Shown here piece by piece: positions 58,031 through 64,000 of a stretch of 64,000 bases of DNA. This DNA is from Cacajao melanocephalus (Eukaryota; Chordata; Mammalia; Primates; Pitheciidae): contig CAUYLG010047074.1 in the NCBI GenBank assembly GCA_963573385.1, forward strand, positions 1-64,000, given 5' to 3'. The translations under genes were made by a program, and so were the position numbers. The notes under the pieces are model-generated. The model saw only the letters and a list, made by a program, of their open reading frames with translations, did no database searches and was not told where the DNA came from. The number at the start of each line of letters is the position of its first letter. The first letter of the stretch is position 1.

Positions 58031-59774
58031 AAGAAACGGCTTGTTACAAATAAAAAGATGAGTGAATCAATCAATCATTTCATACTAAGAAGATATAATT
58101 ACTAGTGTCCAAATTATTACAACAGCTCAGAAAATGTTTCTTCTTCTGTTCACTGAACCCCAATATTAGCCAACAAATTCTTATAAATCAGAGTAACCAC
58201 ACCATCCGTAAGGCTTTCTATGTCACTTTTCCATCTTTTCCTGAAAATGCATTAGTGTTGCCCTACTGTGAATTTAAGCACTGCTCTCTAAAGAACTTGA
58301 GCTTGAATCAAGAATGTATTATTTTAAGCTTCATCATTTTTTTTCGCCTTAGCAAGACTGATTACTTAATTAAAAAGTTAAAGTAAGATGCAGTATTACA
58401 TTCATTATTATTACGAAATTGCATACAATGTGCAAAAACATTTATTGACATGAAAAAAGGAGTTATGAGAAGACCACCTAATTTTAAGTGACATGATGAT
58501 GGTTAAATTTTGTTTAGGGCTTCATATTTTGTCTTTATTTTCCAAATTTTATTAAATTATATATATATATATATCAATTTTATGACTAGAACCAATAATT
58601 TGAAAATATATGTCCTTAATGATTTACAGCCTTTTAATATACTAATTTATAGAAAAAACATTGCAAATGTGAGTGTTGTTTTATTTCATATTTATATATT
58701 TGGATATATGTGATGTGGTGGTTTATATAAATTTTTATTTTAATAGATTACTTAAATGGACTTGATTGCAATAAGTTTTTCAATTAATATATTCCTTCTT
58801 TGAAAACTTATTTTTTCTTTTAATATTTCTGAAATTGGGATCCATTTTAAAATTAATAAATTAAAAAACAAGTTAATTTTTTATAAAAATGAGTTTTTAA
58901 ATTATAACAAGTGATATGTATAGTCTAAGAAATTCTCTATGTAAACAATGCAAATACCACACCATGTCTCTTACAGCTTATCTTAATGTCTTGCTATCAA
59001 GAAGTTTCTTTAGTAAGATTCAGCTAATTGTCGATCCAGGGAAGAAACAAATATTGAGCACTCATATGAAGTATAATAGAAAAATAATCTTTATATTAAT
59101 TTCTCTAAGTAAGTGAAATATTTTCCTTTTTAACACTTTTATGAGTATTTGAAATGTGAGTCTTATCAGATAAAGTGATATCTTAAATAATATAAAACAG
59201 CATTAATTTAGTAATTGACATATGTATCTGATGAGCCTGTTTCAGGCAATATAGTTTCTACATCTCTGACCTTTTTTTTTCAGATTATGTGTAATCTATA
59301 ACTAGTGATATTCCAATATGCAATTCATTTCCAGTTAGAATTTCCTGAATATATGGGCAAGCTATAGTTCTTCCAATATGATTGCCGGGATTGTTAAATA
59401 TCTTGATCTTGGGTGTCAGGCTATGCATATCCTAGACATATTGACTGTAAATGAATAGTCTAATTCTGGATCTCAGGGTCATATGGTGCCAAACTTCTTA
59501 CTGATTGTGTCACAGGAGAGAAAACATATTTCCTTTTCTTTGTGTTCTCAATACTCTCCTTTTCCCTTCCTAAGTTTATTGTTTTCCAAGGCACCATGCC
59601 TTCTACTTCCTCTGGAGCACTTCTGTAGTCATCTTCTCCCTTTGGACCTCTTTCAGCCCATTGGCTTATTCCTGTATTCCTGTATTTTATTTACACTCAG
59701 AATCAGTAATTAGTTCCGTGTTTTAATATGTTATATGGCCTCAAGGCATACCAAATGGCTATAACTTCATTTCA
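58031..59774. other. Unassigned AT-rich sequence with (TA)n
   Basis: No recognised interspersed repeat. A short (AT)n run lies at about 58557-58574. Frames at 58105-58386 and 59483-59713 have no known domain. Confidence 0.4.
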
Positions 59775-59885
59775 ATCACAGATCAACTACTTACAGGACC
59801 AGCTGTGACACAGGAGCTTTACATAGTATTTGTTAGCCTCAATTTTCTCATTTGTAAAATGTAGCTAATAGTAAATAGTGAATAG
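59775..59885 (+). repeat. MIR SINE fragment
   Basis: 'cacagatcaactacttacag' then 'agcctcaattttctcatttg' and 'taaaatg' fits sense MIR. Confidence 0.8.
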
Positions 59886-62637
59886 AGTAATTGTGACTTT
59901 TAAAATAAAATATAATCACCATGTTATCCCATTACTGCCTCACAAAAGTTTCTTAATTGGGATTATCTGTTATTGAAATCTTCCAAACTTTAGTTTTCCA
60001 TTGTAACAGAACTTTGTAAATATTTCAAAAAGAGGAAAGAAAACATTAGCGCTAAAATTATCCATAATTCAGAACTGTATACATATTTAATTTAGTTATA
60101 AAACCATTGTCAATTCCAGCCATTTGGACTTTGACTAAAATTTAGAAATGTCTCATATTCAGCTGTTTTTAAATTGAAAATACAATTTACTGGATGATTA
60201 ATGAGGTGAATATGAAATAATATAAAAATCAAACTTAAAAATAAATAAGAAAAGTAAACATTTCAATTTTTATAAATTTTTTAATCTTATTTTCTTTTTG
60301 AGAATTGATTTTGACACATATCTCCAGCAATAGTCTGCTTACGTCCAATAGTGGTACCTCCTGAAAACACAGCTCTTCATGGAGACAGACATAGGAAGGT
60401 AGGGCCACTTACCTTTCACGGATTCATCAGAGGAATATCAATTTCAGCACTTAAGAAGTGAAATGTGTTTGTCCTTTTACGATTTTCCCTAACACATTCA
60501 TATTTTGCCCCACTGAGGGACAGCTGAATCCATAGTAATCTACCACTGTTTAGTGCTACAAATAATACAAGAATCTCTGCTAGTAAGATGCCATTTATCT
60601 AGCAATCTTCTTTTGCTACGTTGTCTATCCTAGAAGTGTTCATCAGGCGTTCTTCACTGTATTTGTACATTTTATTCATTTTTACATAATTCAGTTACTA
60701 TAATTCTCTCTTTCTAGACCTTCCATAAAACTATCATTTAAAGGTTGATGCTTTACAGGAAGATCATAGGTAATTTAATACATATATTCAATATGTATTT
60801 TTTAACTGTAGTACTGTCTCTGTTTTTTTTTTTTTTTAAGTTGCTGCTAGTGCTCTGGTTGCAAAGTTGCACAGGTATTGTCAAATCATATTTTTCCTAC
60901 AACTTATATCATTTTCTGTGCAGTTTTCCACACCACAAGATTTTTAAGGAACACACTGGTAATGTTTCAGAATAAACAGCAGTATTCATCTCCAAAGGAA
61001 AAGCGCTTTCAATAAATAGTGATGGTAATAGCAGTGAAGTATAACACAGGAAGGTTACACTTTAATCTCTTTTTCCTGACAGAGCCTGTGCCAGTTTTTA
61101 AAGCCATGACAGTTAGCCATGGTTGGAACCCTGAGGGGTCTCCCTCTTGCTGGGGAGATCAGTAGATAGCCACCAATATCACAAAACTCTTGGATCAAGC
61201 TCAGAGAAGGATATCAATATTTTGAGAAAGAGTTGGTAACCTGGGGAGAGATATTTGGCACTTTGCCTCAGGGAACATGTGTTACTTTGAAAAGGTACAC
61301 AATTCAGTGAGTGTCCTGCCAGTAGCTAAAAAGATAAGAGAGGCAATAAATGATAAATGAGATCATGCTAGCAAAATGTTTTAGAGTGACAAAAGGTACA
61401 AGGACCAGATAATAAATATGGATAAGAATAAAATAGTCATCTTGTGAAAAGATATTGAGCTCATTCTTAAGACTCTTATGAGTAAGAAGAGGTTTTTTTT
61501 TTTTGAATAGTTGGGACAGCCTGACAGGCTTGCAAAAAAGCACCAATTAACAAACCTAAGAATAAATGAACTCTTCTAGAGCTGAAAGAGCTTAAGTGTA
61601 TCGTTTATCATCAGTGTACTCCTAAGAGATATTTTCTGTATGCAGAACTTGTAAAACAATTTCAGAAGAGTCATACTTGTTCACCCACATCACTGACAAA
61701 TATAATTCTCAGGAATGGCCTAACAAGATATGCCTTTCTGTTTCTTTGTGATGTTTGAAACCCTGCTCAGCTAAGAGAACAAAGCGATATTCCATAGAGT
61801 TGTAAAGAAATGTTGAATAGTTCTCTCTAACTTGCCCATACTTTTCGATCTCATATATAAGATCATTTTTCAGTTTAATTGTTCCACTAAATAAATGTGT
61901 ATTTTTGTGGCAGCTCGTAACAGACTGAAGTTATTTTGTGTGGCCATTGAGTGAAGTTACAGTGCCCCAGAAGCTGGCCAGTTACAATCACATTAGGTCA
62001 AGTGGTTAAGATGAATAAGCAATAACATAGACAACCAATTTAATTCTCATATTCTTTTCTTACTGTGTAACACGAAAAGAGTATTTTAGCAAGGGCCAAA
62101 GAAAAATTTTAATACGTTCTTGAGAATATTCTCTTATAATTTCACAGTAACCTTTACATTGCGTTAGTTTGTATCTTCCAAGAGGCAGAGACCAAGGATT
62201 AAATCTGCAAGATTTTATTAGTGTGGAATTTATCTCCCATACCACACACATGTCATACATGTGTTTTACCAAAGCTATGTCTTGCTTTTCCTAATTTGTT
62301 TGATACCACCGATGTAATGGGTCATTGTAATATTCTATGGAATGTTCAGTTTGTCAAGATCTTGTGGGACTGTTTCATGACATAACAGAAAATTAGTATA
62401 GACTTCAGGCAAAAATGTGAATGAATATTATTGTCCAATCCGTGTCAATGTGAACTGTTTCTTTTCTCATTGAAATGGTAAATAATGAATGTATTTACCA
62501 AATCAATGACCACACACTTACTAATTTGTTCTGACAGTAATACCACGTCATGCTGAAATTAGACTGATAGTTGATTGAGTCCCTGGTGGTCTATATTCAT
62601 TCTTAAGGACTAATCCAATTTCTTTAATTCAAATAAA
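59886..62637. other. Unassigned AT-rich sequence
   Basis: About 2.7 kb without a recognised repeat. T-runs at about 60822-60837 and 61493-61504. Short frames at 60745-60975, 61304-61546 (minus) and 62060-62272 (minus) have no known domain. Confidence 0.4.
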
Positions 62638-62925
62638 GCAGTCTGGGTCTGTTATCCCATCACTTTGAGAGCTGAGAGAGGCAAATTACTTGAGCCCTGG
62701 AGTTCAAAACCAGCTTGGGCAATTTAGCAAAATCCTGTCTCTGCTAAAAATATAAAAATTAGCTGGGTGCAGTGGTGCACCCCTATAGTCCCAGATACTC
62801 TGGAGGTGGAAGTGAGAGGATCATTTGAGGCTGGTAGGCCAAGTCTCCAATGAATGCACCATTGCACTCCAGACTAGGTGACAGAGGGAGAATATGTCTA
62901 AAAAGTAAATGAATAAATAAATAGA
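62638..62925 (+). repeat. AluJ SINE, sense
   Basis: 'ttatcccatcactttgagag' to 'attgcactccagactaggtg', with an A-rich (AAAT)n tail at 62900-62925. Very diverged, AluJo-like; the first few 5' bases are degraded. Confidence 0.93.
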
Positions 62926-63132
62926 GCAATATAAATGGAGATATGATAGGGACCACCAATCCTGCATTCTTTAGTTTTGTAATGGTGGCGTACATACTCC
63001 TAGGATATGATATTTTATTTGTTAATTTATTTTTCAGGAGTGATGGCCATTTTCAGAGATTTCTAGTTGACCTTCCCTACAATGATATTCTCATTCTACA
63101 GACAATTGTAGGGATTACTCAAAATTACCTAG
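62926..63132. other. Unassigned sequence
   Basis: Between the AluJ and the MER2-like end. The 81-codon frame at 62943-63188 has no known domain. Confidence 0.35.
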
Positions 63133-63200
63133 TGCAGTTGGCCCTTGATATCTGTGAGTTCCATAGCCATGTATTCAACCAACCATAGATCAAAAACATT
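63133..63200 (+). mobile_element. Tigger1/MER2-type terminal fragment
   Basis: 'gcagttggcccttgatatct' followed by 'gtgagttccatagccatgta' and 'ttcaaccaaccatagatca' is one terminal region of the Tigger1/MER2 mariner family. The other end is not visible, since an LTR fragment begins about 50 bp further on. Confidence 0.8.
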
Positions 63201-63252
63201 TTTAACAAAAAGTATCTATATGTTCAATACAGATGCTTTTTGTTAAAAAAAA

Positions 63253-63853
63253 TCTGTTCATATTCACTGGAGGTGGCTAGCAAAATATTAAAGATATATT
63301 AGGAAAAGTTATAGATTAGTCTCAAACCTTTTGGAAGGCTGAAAGTTTTTATTGGGACAGGCTGAAGGCAGCAGGTCCATTAAGTTAGGGAGAAGATAAG
63401 AAGGAGGCTTTCCCTGTTAAATCTGTTTGCCCCCTTTGTCTCTACTCTGTTTACTCAGGTAAATTTTGTTCTGGATGGTCTTCTCAGTGGGAGATCAAAG
63501 GGGAATTACCTGTCGATAGTGTTTACTTTGGGCCCAGAACCTAAAGCTTTTATCATTCGTATAACCACTCTTTTAACCATGTTAATTATCCACAAGTGTG
63601 TTAACTTAGAACCTCTGTTGTAAAATATTGATGGAATAAATTTGTGAATGGACAGAGCATCTTGGCCAAATGGTTGCATTTCACCCTCTGAAAGCAGCCA
63701 ATGGCCATCCCTAGCCCACTTGCTTCACTGTAATGGTGTGAGAGTGCATTCATCATTTGTCATTGAGTCAGGGTCTGCAGGCCAGACTTCTGCAGGTGGT
63801 GGTTGATGTCTCAATAAACCCTTTACTCCGTCTTCTGGTCTTACATAATACAC
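63253..63853 (-). mobile_element. MER21-like ERV LTR, antisense copy
   Basis: Its reverse complement aligns with the LTR at 25311-25977 over most of its length. Shared blocks include 'caccacctgcagaagtctg', 'cacttgtggataattaaca', 'gagaagaccatcc' and 'ccttccaaaaggtttgaga'. The 5' start of the LTR is missing or degraded at its right end near 63853. Confidence 0.72.
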
Positions 63854-63936
63854 CAGCGTACCCTCTTCCCTTACCCTACTAATTTTGTTTCTATTATCTG
63901 GCATGGCATCTCAGGCATTTCTATGTGCTCCATTAA

Positions 63937-63973
63937 AAAATAATGACAAGATTTTTTTTCTTGTCATTATTTT
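63937..63973. repeat. 14-bp perfect inverted repeat, T-rich loop
   Basis: aaaataatgacaag (63937-63950) and its exact reverse complement (63960-63973) flank a 9-base loop of one A and eight T. Confidence 0.95.
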
Positions 63974-64000
63974 CAAAACAATCAGTGCAACAACTATTTA

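Overview
This window looks like primate, most probably human, nuclear DNA from an AT-rich, gene-poor region. Several Alu SINEs are present, one with AluY-type diagnostic bases. There are also MaLR/THE1-type LTRs, primate-lineage LINE-1 pieces, and a deep background of MIR, L2 and MER elements. I see no convincing protein-coding exon, CpG island, tRNA or rRNA gene, or CRISPR array. All open frames are short (140 codons or fewer). The longest lie in Alu, L1 or LTR sequence, and none has a recognisable non-transposon protein signature.

Layout. 0.2-0.5 kb: Tigger-type MITE. 1.1-5.1 kb: a MaLR cluster with two MLT1-like LTRs flanking a MaLR internal region and its 3' LTR, an AluJ, and a separate MST LTR. 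5-12 kb: mostly unique AT-rich DNA with L2 fragments, an AluJ, microsatellites and a 115-bp CA/TG palindrome. 12.3-19 kb: two LINE-1 copies in tandem. The first keeps its 5' UTR, ORF1 and the endonuclease part of ORF2 but has lost its 3' half. The second is 5'-truncated and runs from the reverse transcriptase to the tail. A third L1 3' end is nested in the first. 19.3-21.4 kb: MST LTR with Alu, a MER20-like element, another Alu and a 62-bp Z-DNA-type run. 24-27.3 kb: old L1 with an inserted MER21-like LTR. 27.4-28.5 kb: an Alu and a 74-bp displaced copy of its end inside a split palindrome. 30.5-30.8 kb: a repeat-free, CpG-retaining stretch. 31.5-34.1 kb: L2 and MIR, with an Alu and a 26-bp perfect inverted repeat. 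34.5-39.4 kb: a long ancient antisense L1 interrupted by a betaretrovirus-like (ERV-K class) LTR and a MADE1 hairpin. 39.4-63 kb: unique AT-rich DNA with scattered L2, MIR, MER5 and old LTRs, plus an L2/MST/AluY nest at 56 kb. 63.1-63.9 kb: a Tigger1/MER2 end and a second MER21-like LTR in the opposite orientation.

No genes act together here; the window records successive insertions. I found no new biological system. The observations most worth checking are structural: a templated 72-bp insertion that splits a 36-bp perfect palindrome (27.5 kb), an ERV-K-like LTR integrated with its primer-binding site still attached and a 6-bp target duplication (36.1-36.7 kb), several large inverted repeats, a long Z-DNA-type tract, and a MADE1 hairpin of the kind that gave rise to the miR-548 family. 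Repeat family names come from memory of consensus sequences, without a database search. Class-level calls are firmer than subfamily names.
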